Source of the DNA: Hortaea werneckii
Lineage: Eukaryota > Ascomycota > Dothideomycetes > Mycosphaerellales > Teratosphaeriaceae
Direction: 5' to 3'
Length of the DNA stretch: 64,000 nucleotides
Assembly (NCBI GenBank): GCA_037044905.1
Contig: JBAOKB010000094.1
Location: 124,001 to 188,000, forward strand
Shown piece by piece: positions 32,231 to 43,009 of this stretch; position 1 is the stretch's first letter, and each line of letters begins with the position of its first letter. The position numbers were made by a program, and so were the translations under genes. The notes under the pieces were generated by a model, which was not told where the DNA came from, ran no database searches, and saw only the letters and a list, made by a program, of their open reading frames with translations.

Positions 32231-32879
32231 TTTGAAGGAAGAAGAGGGGCAGTGTCGGCAGAACGAGGCAGGCGCGAGCCGGTCACCAGAAAAATCTATC
32301 TGATGACGTCGCAGGTGGTCATTGCGTATGTGAATTCGAGTGCGATCATGGATGTTCTCTTCGCCCGAATATTGATCAAGGGTTATTTAGCTAGCGTACA
32401 TCAATGTCTGCTGTCATTGCGCTGGTTCTCGTTTTCGTTTCCATATCGTTTGGATACGCGAATGTGAGCCCCTTTCTTTGTCTGCGGGCAGGACTGCCTC
32501 TTGCAGAGCTTTTTCTGTGGTAGCCCACTCCCTTCCCTCCATGTCCTACTTCATGTCATTTGTATGTCCTACCCTTGCCACTGAAATCTTCTACGTGAAG
32601 TACCCTCCAAACACTTCCCACAATCCCACTCCTCTCCATCCCCTTCTCCCTCACCCATTTGGCATTTGGCGAGCAAAATGAGTGGATTATACAGACGAGG
32701 CGTGTGTCAGAAGGCGGCGCGTCCTACGTACATCATCGTCATTGCTGAATGCATGATAGCTCTTGCCTGCCGCCTTCAAGGCGCGACAGGTCGACATGGT
32801 TAGTATGGCCTGCTCGTACCCTTAAGGGTGCGCGGGTCATTGCAGCTCTCCTTTTCTCAGGCCTGGCCTTCGTCTCGCT

Positions 32880-33280
32880 GCATGTCCGCTATAAGCGGCG
32901 GTATTTGTTGTGAAGTTCAAATGTGTTTTATGTGCCAACAACACAGTTGTGATGGGCAGTGCCAAGAAGGGCACGGCTGCCCTAGCTGCCGCTGTAAGCG
33001 GCGGTATTTGTTGTAAAATTGTATATGTTTTGACACCCAACGCAGTTGGGAGTTATGCGTCGAGGCACGGGTTCGGTGGGGAGGTGGCGGCTAGGAATAA
33101 AGGCTCCTAGGTGTCCAGGGAACGGGTTGAAGGCGTGCAGCGGTTGTATTGGTTGGCATCGGTTACTCCCGTGGTCGAAGCATGAAACCCTAACCAATCG
33201 CGCAATGCCTTCGATGTGGCCAAACCTTTGCAGGGGAGCTGTAAGCGGCGTATTTGTTGTACAGTCGTAAATGTGTGACA
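32880..33280 (+). repeat. Hairpin-containing repeat F (three copies)
   Basis: The core GCTGTAAGCGGCGGTATTTG appears near 32889 (as GCTATAAGCGG), 32990 and 33238 (one G shorter), each followed by TTGT and an A/T-rich stretch with TGTTTTATGTG or similar and then CCAACGCA-type text. CCGC-TGTAA-GCGG is a perfect 4-bp stem hairpin. Confidence 0.85.
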
Positions 33281-33434
33281 CCCAACGCAAAGGCAATGGG
33301 GTTGTGCTTCGAGGCACGAGTGGGGAGGTGGCGGCTGGAACTGTAAGCTCCAAGTTACTCCCAGGGTCGCAAGCAAAGATGTCATCCCAGAGAAGGGATA
33401 ACTCGAGTGCTTCTTTCGTCTTTTGCTCCTAAGG

Positions 33435-33560
33435 AGCAACGAGATGCGTGGAGGCAGGCTTTAAACCATGGTTGGGTGCGGTAATTGCTCGAAGGCGCAT
33501 ACCGGCCAACATGATACCACGATGCCGTTGAGGAAAAGAAGGAAGAGAGGAGGTCGAGTT
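33435..33560 (+). repeat. 130-bp direct repeat G, copy 2
   Basis: Matches 32100-32230 with scattered substitutions and small indels; GTGGAGGCAGGCTTTAAACC is identical. Confidence 0.85.
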
Positions 33561-34933
33561 TTCAAAGGTAAAGAACAGGCAGTGCCACACTGCGACTAGT
33601 GCGGCAGGTGCAAACGCGGCAGGTGCGACCCGTCGCCGGTGACCAGAAGCCTCTGTGCAATCAGGTGGCGGGTGGTCGTTGGAGGACCGGGGATGCTTCT
33701 CCGTTACATCTCGGTGGTCGAATCGAAGGAAGCCCCATCAGGTACCTTTACATTCCCAGAATGTATGCGAGAGATGGTCTTGTTCTTTTTTTTCTTCCCC
33801 TTTTTTTTTTTTTCCTAGGCTGCGACCCAAGAATCAGACTTTACGTTATCTCTTTCACTCATCATTTTGATTCCATGTGTTCTTGAAGGAGGTATTCCAC
33901 AGATGTAGTTGTGGCGAAGATATTGATGGGTGCATGAGCCACTGCACCGCGCTCGCCGGCTGTTTTGTTCTTGCACGATCACCATCATTCCCTATCTGAT
34001 TCCATCAAGGAAGTTTCAGCGCTCAGCTCGGCGGTTTCATCAGGTCGCGACTCGCATAAAGGGAAGCCGTAGATCTTCAAGCATACAGTCTCCATTAGAT
34101 GTTATCATTGAGATCCGCGGACGGGCTCTCAAATTGCGTGATGCTGCCTTGCCGATTGTCTTCAGCATGTATGCGACGGATTGAGGTTAAGTCTGAAGTG
34201 AATTTCGGCATCCTTATGGTCACGCTAACTACTTCTGGAAGGAACGGCCTCGCTTAGCTCAAACGCCGAGGCAGGAATGGAAGTAGAGCACACCCGTCTA
34301 TGCAGCGTGCTAATAGTGTAGTTGGACTTGATGGTACTGGCATTCTAGAGAGAGCGAAAAGTACGAGATCTCGCTTCCACGCTGATGGCTCTGAATACTT
34401 CCTCCCCCTCCCATTGTCATTCTCTCTTCTATCTCTGAGAAGCTGTATAGCACAACTCAGTGCGTTTTGGAAGTAAATTTAACACTTAAAAGATGAATGT
34501 CCTCAGAGATCTTAAAACCTGATGACGTGTTGACGAGTGATTCTATGATGGGTTGTCAAATGGATTTGTCCTCTCAATGAAGCCGGGTGATTGACCCAGT
34601 AGTCTCATCAGGACTCACGTTGTGCTTATTCGCCGTGAATTTAGTTTAGACCATTGCAAAGGGGGTATTACGCTAATTGCCACAAACGACTTCCTCCTTC
34701 GTGGAGGCTTGCCTTTCCCGCAACGTATGATTCAAGCATCCAATGGCATCCATGACATGAGTCCTTCTCAGGCTGACCCCCAGGGACGCCGGCTTGCCAT
34801 ACAGCAAATTCCCACGATCTCAGAACGAGGATCGACCTACGTATGCACTGTATGGGCTCCAGGAAGCCGTTGCCATCGCTGCTGCACCGGGATCTCCAAT
34901 CCAAGGTTCTTGGCCGCCGTCATGACACATCTC
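33561..34933. other. Non-coding flank of the repeat zone
   Basis: No credible gene; a T-run lies at about 33800-33815. I looked here on the minus strand for the missing RecA2 half of the helicase-like gene and saw no helicase motif IV-VI. Confidence 0.5.
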
Positions 34934-37680
34934 TCAACCCTGAACGGCCGGAAGAGGAGGGAAAGCATCATCGTAAGCCTCCCTCCTTCTTCCCCCGCGT
35001 GAGCCGCGTGTCTTCTTCTTCTTACCCGGTTGCGACGGGATCTCGAGCTGAACGAAGGAGCTGTTGACCAGTTTCGGCTGTACCGTCCATTCGAACAGGG
35101 ACTGTAGTAGGATATCGGCCCATTCGTTGTGGCCCTTGGACGTGAGAACGGGCTTCTGCTCCGGTCGGCTGCCTGCCATAGTCCAGTGCTCGACGTGCTC
35201 CTTGAAAGCGCCTACAGGGGTGGCACCGTCTGGTATGGAGCAGGCGGCTAGCTCATCCGACAGCAGAACCTTGGGCCTGTACCATTCGCGCAGCATGCCC
35301 TGTGCAGACGAGCTGTTGGTACAGAAGACGATGTCGACAGTGTGCTGTAAAAAGTACGACGTAAGCAGGGCTTCAGTATCGCTGAGTCGGCTCGTTGACT
35401 CGAACGCAGCAGCTTCTGAGAGCTCCCGGCCGCCGTCTGAGGCGTACATACGCGCCCTTAGGTCATTGAAAGTCTGCGCAGCACCTTTCATGACGTGGTT
35501 TTCGGAAGCAGCCCATTCATTGATCTTGTTCTGGCGCTGGACGTAGAAGCTGTACGGAGCGTGTGGTTCCGCCCGGTCGACAGGGTCTAGTCCATTAGTA
35601 AGACTCAAGTTCTCGCGAGGCAGAGAACCCCTGTACCTTACAATGACGAGGTTGTTGTCATGGAATGCATCGTAGTTGGTGCCAGCCAGGAAATGCGACA
35701 TCAACGTATCGACCGCAACGTTTGTCGGTGCACAGGCGAGTACCGGGCGACGCCTTTCATTCCCGAGCTGCTTTCCAACACAGATATGGGCATAGCCAAT
35801 GGAAGCCAGGGTCCACGACTTCCCGACCGCGGGTGGACCGCAAATGGCGGTGACACCGCTTGACGATTCAGTCGCATTATTTACGGCCTCAATCTGGTCA
35901 TCATCAAGATTGAAGGCATTCGCAACGCCCATAACCAAGCCCCTGAGGACGTCTGTCATCTGACGTGCTAGCGAGTCGGTCTCGACGATGCTTGCCGGGG
36001 CACGGAGAATGAGCAAAGGGAAGTCAACCCCTTTCGTGCGCTGAACGCCTGCCTCAATCTCTTTGATCGTGGCCTGATGGCGATCGGTAGGCGTAGGATC
36101 GTCCTTCAGCTCGACTTTGACCAGAAGCTCGATACCGTCTACCAGCTCAACGAAAGGTTCGAGCGATGGACCTTCGAAAAGAGCAGTGACGTCCGCGCCA
36201 CTGCCAAGGATGTCTTCGACGACGACGCCTTCATACAGAATCGGCTCAGTACCGACCCAGGCGTCTTCCAAGCCCGAGACCTCCGAAGGCTTGACCGCCA
36301 TTTCGAGCTTGGTGTCGGTCCTGGCACGCAGGCTAGAATCGAGGTTGAGCAGCCGATCATCAGGAACGCGCAAATCGACAACGTAGAGACCAGGTCTATC
36401 CGAATGTGTATGGAAGGTACCTATAACGTCGAACTGATTCGTATCGAAACTGGATTGCAATATTTGCATGTGAGGCTGTCTGTTGCGCTCAATGGCGAGA
36501 CGCAATTGCAGTGACATGATGGCAGCGCTGGCGTAAACTACGGTCTTCCTGGTTACAGGATAAGACCAGACCCGACGAGCCTTGGGTGGGCCGATTGCTG
36601 TCCCGTTGTCGTCGATCTCTACCAGCCAATCAACAACTAGGTTGCGCGGAGGCTCCAACTTGCCCAGCTTGGTGTCGCTGGCGAAAACCGACTGGAATGG
36701 CTGCTCATTATTGAGCTGCAGCTGATAATGCCACATTTCTCCGTACTTCGCTGTAAGAAAGAGGGATTTGGCGATCCAGCTCTTCAACACCCACGCCGAG
36801 TCTGTATTCTCAGAAACCCAGCGCCGATGGATGCGCCAGTCCTTGGACCTCTGGAATAAACTGACGGTGTGCTCGAAGGCGCCATACGGCCCTTCTTGGG
36901 CATCATGATCGGCGTCAATGGCGGAGAGCTCGCGGGGAGAAAGTCCTCTCCATGAGACCGCACATGGTTGTGGTCCAGTCTCGAAGCGTGGCGCCTCGGA
37001 GGGATTTTGCCAGAGTTCGAGATGGACTTGCATTAGACTGTCTCTATACGCGGGGTCTGCCAGCCCGGAATCCAACCGACGTCTCCACGGATGCCTTCAT
37101 CTCGTCCAAAGCGCATGCTGCAGTGAACCTTAAGGTTCCCGTTGTCGTCATAAGAACGCTTCATTGCCGCGAGAGGAATGCAGCAGATGGCCTCACGTAT
37201 GGGCACTACGTCTCGCGCGGTCGTAATACGGATTTTGAGGCCCGGATTCTGCGAATTCATCTGCCATTCGTAGTAAACCGTTGGTTGTACGAATGACCCG
37301 ACGCAATGTGGCTCTCCCGCGTGGGCCTCTATATCCCGGAATACGACGATGGCACAACTCGCCTTATTACCGCGGACAAAGCGATTGCCCATTTGGAATC
37401 CGACACTCTTCGAGGTCGGAGGGTCGCGGTGATCGTAGTGCTTGGAAATGACGGCCGTCTCCTCCCCGTTCTGAAGGCCCATTTCGTGGAATTCGCCACC
37501 TATGAGTTCAGTATACTCATCCACATCGATGACCTTGTGGGAACGTTCACGAGTAACCAAGTAGGACTCGTCATCCTGCTGCTCGTCGTCGGTGGCTTCG
37601 GATCCTGAATCACTGCCGTCGTTCAGGCCTTCTGCGACTTCCCGAATCGCTTCAACGGGATTGTGAGGGACGGCGGCCAT
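34934..37680 (-). CDS. Truncated SF1 (Upf1/Sen1-like) helicase-related P-loop protein, one frame break
   Basis: Two frames join near 37064: the N-terminal part starting MAAVPHNPVEAIREVAEGLN (37680) and the main part to 34934, about 915 residues together. At the break GGGCTGG lacks one base needed to run WIPG into LADPAYRDSL. The N-terminal ~550 residues form an unnamed region common in fungal Sen1-like NTPases. Then come Walker A GPPAVGKS, motif Ia ACAPTNVAVDTL and a weak motif II, LLSDELAACS, where DEAxQ is normal. Motif III should read GDxxQL but reads AGSRPEQKPVL. The protein ends about 60 residues later in a basic tail; RecA2 with motifs IV-VI is absent. It probably binds nucleotide, but helicase activity is doubtful. 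It lies beside the repeat zone. Confidence 0.72.
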
Positions 37681-39109
37681 CCCGTCGCCTTATAAGTGCG
37701 TCGATAGGGTCGTAGCACGAGATGCCGAAGCGTGCGACTCGCAAGATATGATGGTAGGTAAATGAGCCCAGAGGGGGCTATGCCACGACAGCGGGCTGGA
37801 TGCAGCGGCGAGACGCGTATAGACTGGCTTTGTACTGGGTGTGGACGTGGTTCTGCTGCGTCCGCCGTCTTGCACACCACGTAGTCTGAGTGAACGGAAA
37901 GGGGGAGTCAAAGAGCGAGTCGAAATCCGAAAACACAGAGTGGGCGCCTGCTAGCGCGGTCGGTACATTCCGGTGGCGATGGCGACATACCATTCACGCA
38001 GATGATGCTGCAACCTTTCTTCCGAATGACGTAGTGACTGGTGAATGAGAAGGCCTGTCTGTTTGACTTACCGAAGGAATACTTACGATGGACCCCTGCC
38101 GTTGAAGGGCTGCAGCAAAGACATAAGTATTGCATTGATGAAATAGAATGCGTCAAATTGCTGAGCCTTGGAGATTTGCTACGCGGCCGTCGATCACCGG
38201 CAGGACTTTTCGGCTTAAGTCATGTTACCTTTTGAGGAAATCATCCAGTCGCGTTGAGACGTAAAAGTTGCCTTTGTCCGGGGAAGAGGTCGAAGAGAGT
38301 AGTCGCAGAACATAGTGCCATAAGCAACCGCTCCTGGCAGAGCTGCAGTTTCCTGGATAGAATGAATAATTTCAACTTGCATTCATGTGGTGACTGCTGC
38401 AGGACTTGCTCTCCTTTTTTCTTTAAGCAAGCCCCTCTCTGCCGCCAACTTAAAGGTATTGACGACCCCGGTAACATCTTACAGCAGTTCCGTCCTGTAA
38501 AGACCCCTCTGTTAATTTCTGCATTGATGCGCAAATGCAAGTGTCTTTCTCCCAGGCATTCTTTGTTGATAGGTCTAGTATGCTGTTTGTTGTTCTTGCC
38601 GCGCCTCGCTACAACACCACGACAGATCCTTCAGACACCAATATGGGAACAGGGTCATTGTGCGTCGCTATTCGATATCCGTATCTTGTAGGATTCCGAA
38701 TCGTGTGTTTGCGAACGGGGTTGAGTTATGATGTGAAGTTCGCTCAAAGGTGCGGTAATCCCAGCGGGCCGGCAAAAGCGGAACGAACTTCCGCATTTCC
38801 GGCTGAACGACATTAAACACCCTGACTCTCGCAAACTCCAATTTGCGAACCATCAATTCATAAGCAGGGTAGTTGTCGGGCGTGATAAGGCATCGTGATG
38901 TTGACGGTTCGGGACTCTACAATGAGCAATCGATCAGAACGCAGACATGAGACAGAGGCGAGAAAGGGCGAGCTGTCCGCTCGAGGAAAAGGAAACTCCG
39001 AGAAAGAGACACTCAAGAACAAGTGTGGACCTTGCACAGTGCTCATCGAACTTTCATTGAATTCATCTTATATAACGTATCCTCAAAAGAAGCGAGAAGA
39101 ACAAACAAA
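37681..39109. other. Intergenic region
   Basis: About 1.4 kb, between the helicase-like start and the isomerase stop. No credible gene. Confidence 0.5.
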
Positions 39110-41437
39110 CTACCACTCAAGCGGCTCCTGCTTCTCCTCACCTCTATTCGTCTTCGGCAAGGGCGCAGCGTCGACCTTAACGGGACCCGTCCTATGACGG
39201 CTCAAATACCCACTTCCATCCAACCACGGGGTGTCCTCCGACCGCCTGGCCTCGAACTTGGTAATCTTCTCCTCAACCTGCATAGTAAGCCCGATATCAT
39301 CGAGGCCATTGATGAGGCAGTGCCGTCTAAAGTCATCGACATGGAAATCCGCGAGCTTCTCGCCCTTCGCATCCCGGACTTGCTGGGCTTCGAGATCGAC
39401 TTCGATTTCGCGGCCGGCGTCGGCTTCGGCGGCGATTTTCTTCAGGGCGGCTTCGTCGGAGATGATGAGGGGCAGCATGCCGTTCTTGAAGGTGTTGTTC
39501 TGGAAGATGTCGCCGTAGCTGGGGGCGATGATGCACTTGATGCCGAAGTCGAGGAGGGACCACGGGGCGTGTTCTCGCGAGGAGCCGCAGCCGAAGTTGG
39601 GGCCCGTGACGACGAGGATCTTGGCGTTGGTGTAGGGTTCCTGGTTTAGGACGAAGTCCTTGTTCAAGGTGCCGTCGGGGTTGAAACGCCAGCCGTGGAA
39701 GAGACCCTTGCTAAGACCGGCACGCTTGATGGTCTTCAGGAACTGCTTGGGGATGATGGCGTCGGTGTCAACGTTGCTCCTGTCCATGGGTGCTGCGATG
39801 CCCTTGAGCTGGGTGAATTTGGGCATGCCAGCTGCGCTGGAAGGTGCTTTGGTTGAGACGGAGTTGCCCTGGGAAGATTCGTCTACATCGAGAATGTTGT
39901 CGAGATCGACGTCTGATTCAGGGTCTTCGACCTGGGGAGGTGGCGTAATGGTGTGAGCTGCTTTCTTCGCCGCCGGCAAGGCCTGCTCATACCCGGCCAG
40001 GTTTCTCACATCAGCTAGCTTGCCTGCAAGAGCCGCGGCGGCAGCCATAGCAGGTGACATGAGATGGGTCCGTCCACCTGCGCCCTGGCGACCTTCGAAG
40101 TTACGGTTCGAGGTACTTGCGCAGCGCTCACCAGGAGCCAGAATATCAGGGTTCATACCCAAGCACATAGAGCAACCAGCTTCTCTCCACTCCCAGCCAG
40201 CGTCCGTGAAGATCTTGTCCAAGCCTTCTGCCTCAGCCTGCTTCTTCACCAAACCTGAGCCAGGCACAACCATGGCGCGCTTGAGATTTGGTGCGATTTT
40301 CTGGCCCTTGACAATGTGCGCAGCGGTCCTCAAGTCCTCGATACGGGCATTCGTGCAGGAGCCTAGGAACACCTTGTCGAGAACAACATCTGTCATCTTG
40401 GTGCCGGCCTTTAGACCCATATATTCCAGGGCGCGAGTGCAGGCCTTCTTCGCGTTCTCATCCTTAAAGTCATCTGGGCCGGGCACTACACCAGTGATTC
40501 CAACAACATCCTGAGGGCTGGTACCCCAAGAGACAGTCGGCTCGATATCCTTGGCATCGATGAAGATGTCGACGTCGAACTTGGCATCCGCGTCCGTACG
40601 CAGAGATTCCCAGTACTTGACCGCCTTCCGCCACTCGGGTGAGTCTGGCTTGGGAGCCAGAGGCTTGTTCTTGAGATACTCGAAAGTGATCTCGTCCGGA
40701 GCAACCATACCTGCTCTCGCACCTCCTTCAATTGACATGTTACAAATTGACATCCTCGCCTCCATGCTCAGACCACGAATGGCGCTACCGCAGTATTCAA
40801 TGACGTGTCCAGTACCACCTGCAGTGCCAATCAGGCCGATGACGTGCAAGATAATATCCTTACTGCTGACACCCGGTGCAAGTTCGCCGTCCACTTGGAC
40901 CCGCATGTTCTTGCTCCTCCTCGTCAAGAGAGTCTGGGTAGCCAGGACATGCTCGACTTCACTGGTACCAATACCGAAGGCAAGAGCACCGAAAGCGCCG
41001 TGGGTGCTGGTGTGAGAGTCACCGCACACCACGGTCGTTGCTGGCAGCGTGAAACCCTGCTCTGGCCCAATGATGTGCACAATACCCTGCCTCTTATCGC
41101 CCATGCCGAAATAGGTGAGCTTGAAGTCCTTGACATTCTGCTCGAGGGTCTCGCATTGTATTCTGCTGTCCTCTTCCTCGACGAACTGCGAGACGTTCTT
41201 GAAGTTCTTTCTCGGGGTGGTGGGGACATTGTGATCGGTGGTTGCAAGGGTGCAGTCTGGTCGACGAACTTTGCGGTTGGCGTTCTTCAGACCTTCGAAT
41301 GCCTGTGGAGAGGTGACTTCGTGAACCAAGTGGCGATCAATGTAGAGAAGGACGGTGCCATCGTCTTGCTCGTTGACGATGTGGTCTTCGAAGACCTTGT
41401 CGTACAGGGTTCGCGGGCCTTTTACTGCGCCTGGCAT
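39110..41437 (-). CDS. LEU1: 3-isopropylmalate dehydratase (alpha-isopropylmalate isomerase)
   Basis: An intact, intronless 775-residue frame, the usual length of the single-chain fungal enzyme. It isomerises 2- to 3-isopropylmalate in leucine synthesis and is an aconitase homologue. The LeuC half (about 1-480) carries the [4Fe-4S] cysteines at about residues 361 (FLGSCTNARI), 422 and 425 (GCSMCLGMNP). The swivelling LeuD half (about 535-775) begins near KFTQLKGIAAPMDRSNVDTD and includes GPNFGCGSSREHAPW. A linker of about 60 residues, acidic and Ser-rich, joins the halves. Leu1 is cytosolic in yeast, and no presequence is visible. In many fungi it is under Leu3 control; I did not find a convincing CCGG-N4-CCGG site by eye in the upstream region. 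It is divergent from the M28 protease gene. Confidence 0.97.
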   Translation of the reverse strand: MPGAVKGPRTLYDKVFEDHIVNEQDDGTVLLYIDRHLVHEVTSPQAFEGLKNANRKVRRPDCTLATTDHNVPTTPRKNFKNVSQFVEEEDSRIQCETLEQNVKDFKLTYFGMGDKRQGIVHIIGPEQGFTLPATTVVCGDSHTSTHGAFGALAFGIGTSEVEHVLATQTLLTRRSKNMRVQVDGELAPGVSSKDIILHVIGLIGTAGGTGHVIEYCGSAIRGLSMEARMSICNMSIEGGARAGMVAPDEITFEYLKNKPLAPKPDSPEWRKAVKYWESLRTDADAKFDVDIFIDAKDIEPTVSWGTSPQDVVGITGVVPGPDDFKDENAKKACTRALEYMGLKAGTKMTDVVLDKVFLGSCTNARIEDLRTAAHIVKGQKIAPNLKRAMVVPGSGLVKKQAEAEGLDKIFTDAGWEWREAGCSMCLGMNPDILAPGERCASTSNRNFEGRQGAGGRTHLMSPAMAAAAALAGKLADVRNLAGYEQALPAAKKAAHTITPPPQVEDPESDVDLDNILDVDESSQGNSVSTKAPSSAAGMPKFTQLKGIAAPMDRSNVDTDAIIPKQFLKTIKRAGLSKGLFHGWRFNPDGTLNKDFVLNQEPYTNAKILVVTGPNFGCGSSREHAPWSLLDFGIKCIIAPSYGDIFQNNTFKNGMLPLIISDEAALKKIAAEADAGREIEVDLEAQQVRDAKGEKLADFHVDDFRRHCLINGLDDIGLTMQVEEKITKFEARRSEDTPWLDGSGYLSRHRTGPVKVDAAPLPKTNRGEEKQEPLEW

Positions 41438-41848
41438 GATGGGAGATGACGGGACGAAGCAATTGAATACAGTACCAGGCGAGGGAGGCAGTGCGAGTGC
41501 GTATTGCGTGTTGCCAGCCGAAGACGAAGAAGTGCTGAGATGGGAAAGATCAATTCATACAGCGGTAGTGGGATAGTCGTGTCCCGCATCAGCCTGGCCG
41601 AAGTCGGCATGTTCAGCAGATTAGAGTTACAGCTAATTGGGCAAACCTCTCTCGAGCCCGTTGATTCACGCTCGAGGATGCATCCCGGGCGATATCGGCA
41701 TTTGACTCGCGACTCGGCTGTATGTGGAGAGTCGAGCCTATGACGATGCTTACCTATGCATGTGCATCGCCATTCGAGCTTATCAACTCACTTAGCCGAC
41801 CAAACACTACAGCAACCACCCGCCCATACATTGGCCTCATCCATCGTA
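41438..41848. promoter_or_regulatory. Bidirectional promoter region, LEU1 / M28 aminopeptidase
   Basis: The 411 nt separate divergent starts of a leucine-biosynthesis enzyme and a leucine-releasing secreted protease. This is a suggestive pairing, but no site was identified. Confidence 0.5.
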
Positions 41849-43009
41849 ATGAAGGCTGCAATTTATCTATCAGCCCTCGCGGCATCCACCTCGGCGCTCT
41901 CGATTCCATCAGGCGTCCGTCAGGGCATCCAGCAGCTCGCCAGCGGCCAGAATCCGCTTGCAACAGCCGAGAAGTACCTCATTGAGCTCGCTCCGGGCGA
42001 ACAGCGATGGGTGACGGACGAAGAGAAGTGGGAGCTCCGCAGACAAGGCCAAAACTTCTTCGACATCACCGACACGTCTGAGCTAGGCCTTTCCCAGCAT
42101 GAGCAGTCCACAGTCAAGTTCCCTAAGAAGACGGCCTACAACGAGAGCGTGTCGCCACTGTTGAAGGAGCTGGACAAGAAGCAGATGAAGAAGCATCTCG
42201 AGACGTTCACGGGTTTCCACACGCGATACTACAAGAGCGACTACGGCGCCCAGTCGTCTACATGGTTGCTTGATCAAGTCAACCAGACGCTGACGGACGC
42301 TGGCGTGGGTCTTGTCAGACACTTTGAGCATCCCTGGGGTCAGAACAGCATCATCGCCACTCTGCCCGGCAAAAGCGAAAAGACTGTGGTCATCGGTGCG
42401 CACCAAGATAGTATTAATCTCTTCTTGCCATCACTCCTCGCCGCTCCCGGCGCTGACGACGATGGAAGCGGCACGGTGACTATCCTCGAAGCCCTGCGGG
42501 TATTGCTCCGGGACGAGAACATCCTGCGCGGGCAGGCGGAGAACACCGTCGAGTTCCACTGGTACTCCGCCGAGGAGGGCGGACTACTAGGCTCGCAAGC
42601 GATTTTCCAATCGTACGAGAAGCAAGGCCGGGACGTCAAAGCCATGCTGCAGCAAGACATGACGGGGTACACGCACGCCACGCTCGAGGCCGGCGAGCCG
42701 GAAAGCGTGGGCGTTATCACGGACTACGTCGACCCGGGTTTGACGCGGTTCATTAAGGAAGTCGTGAACACTTACTGCACGATCCCCTACGTAGAAACTC
42801 GCTGTGGTTACGCATGCTCAGACCACGCTTCCGCAAGTAAGGCTGGCTATCCCTCTGCCTTCGTCATCGAGTCCGACTTCAAGTACAGCGATAAGAAGAT
42901 CCATACCACGGAGGATAAGCTGGAGTATCTCGACTTCAACCATATGTTGCAGCATGCGCGGTTGACGCTGGGACTGGCTTATGAGCTCGCTTTTGCCAAG
43001 TTCGATTAG
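41849..43009 (+). CDS. Secreted leucine aminopeptidase, M28E family
   Basis: An intact intronless frame. I chose the Met at 41849 (MKAAIYLSALAASTSALSIP), not an in-frame Met 31 codons upstream, because this gives a clean signal peptide and 386 residues, the size of fungal Lap1/Ape proteins. Zn ligands expected for M28 are present: the His of GAHQDS, Asp of PGADDDGSG (bridging), Glu pair of SAEEGGLLGS, Asp of QQDMTGY and His of KKIHTTEDK. A Cys pair, TYCTIPYVETRCGYACSDH, matches the family disulphide. The propeptide (about 19-85) is probably removed after secretion. It releases N-terminal Leu and other hydrophobic residues outside the cell. Divergent from LEU1. Confidence 0.95.
   Translation: MKAAIYLSALAASTSALSIPSGVRQGIQQLASGQNPLATAEKYLIELAPGEQRWVTDEEKWELRRQGQNFFDITDTSELGLSQHEQSTVKFPKKTAYNESVSPLLKELDKKQMKKHLETFTGFHTRYYKSDYGAQSSTWLLDQVNQTLTDAGVGLVRHFEHPWGQNSIIATLPGKSEKTVVIGAHQDSINLFLPSLLAAPGADDDGSGTVTILEALRVLLRDENILRGQAENTVEFHWYSAEEGGLLGSQAIFQSYEKQGRDVKAMLQQDMTGYTHATLEAGEPESVGVITDYVDPGLTRFIKEVVNTYCTIPYVETRCGYACSDHASASKAGYPSAFVIESDFKYSDKKIHTTEDKLEYLDFNHMLQHARLTLGLAYELAFAKFD

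Noticed and set aside
39023..39649. A 208-codon plus-strand frame overlapping the LEU1 3' end
   Set aside because: Antisense shadow of the isomerase; no domain.
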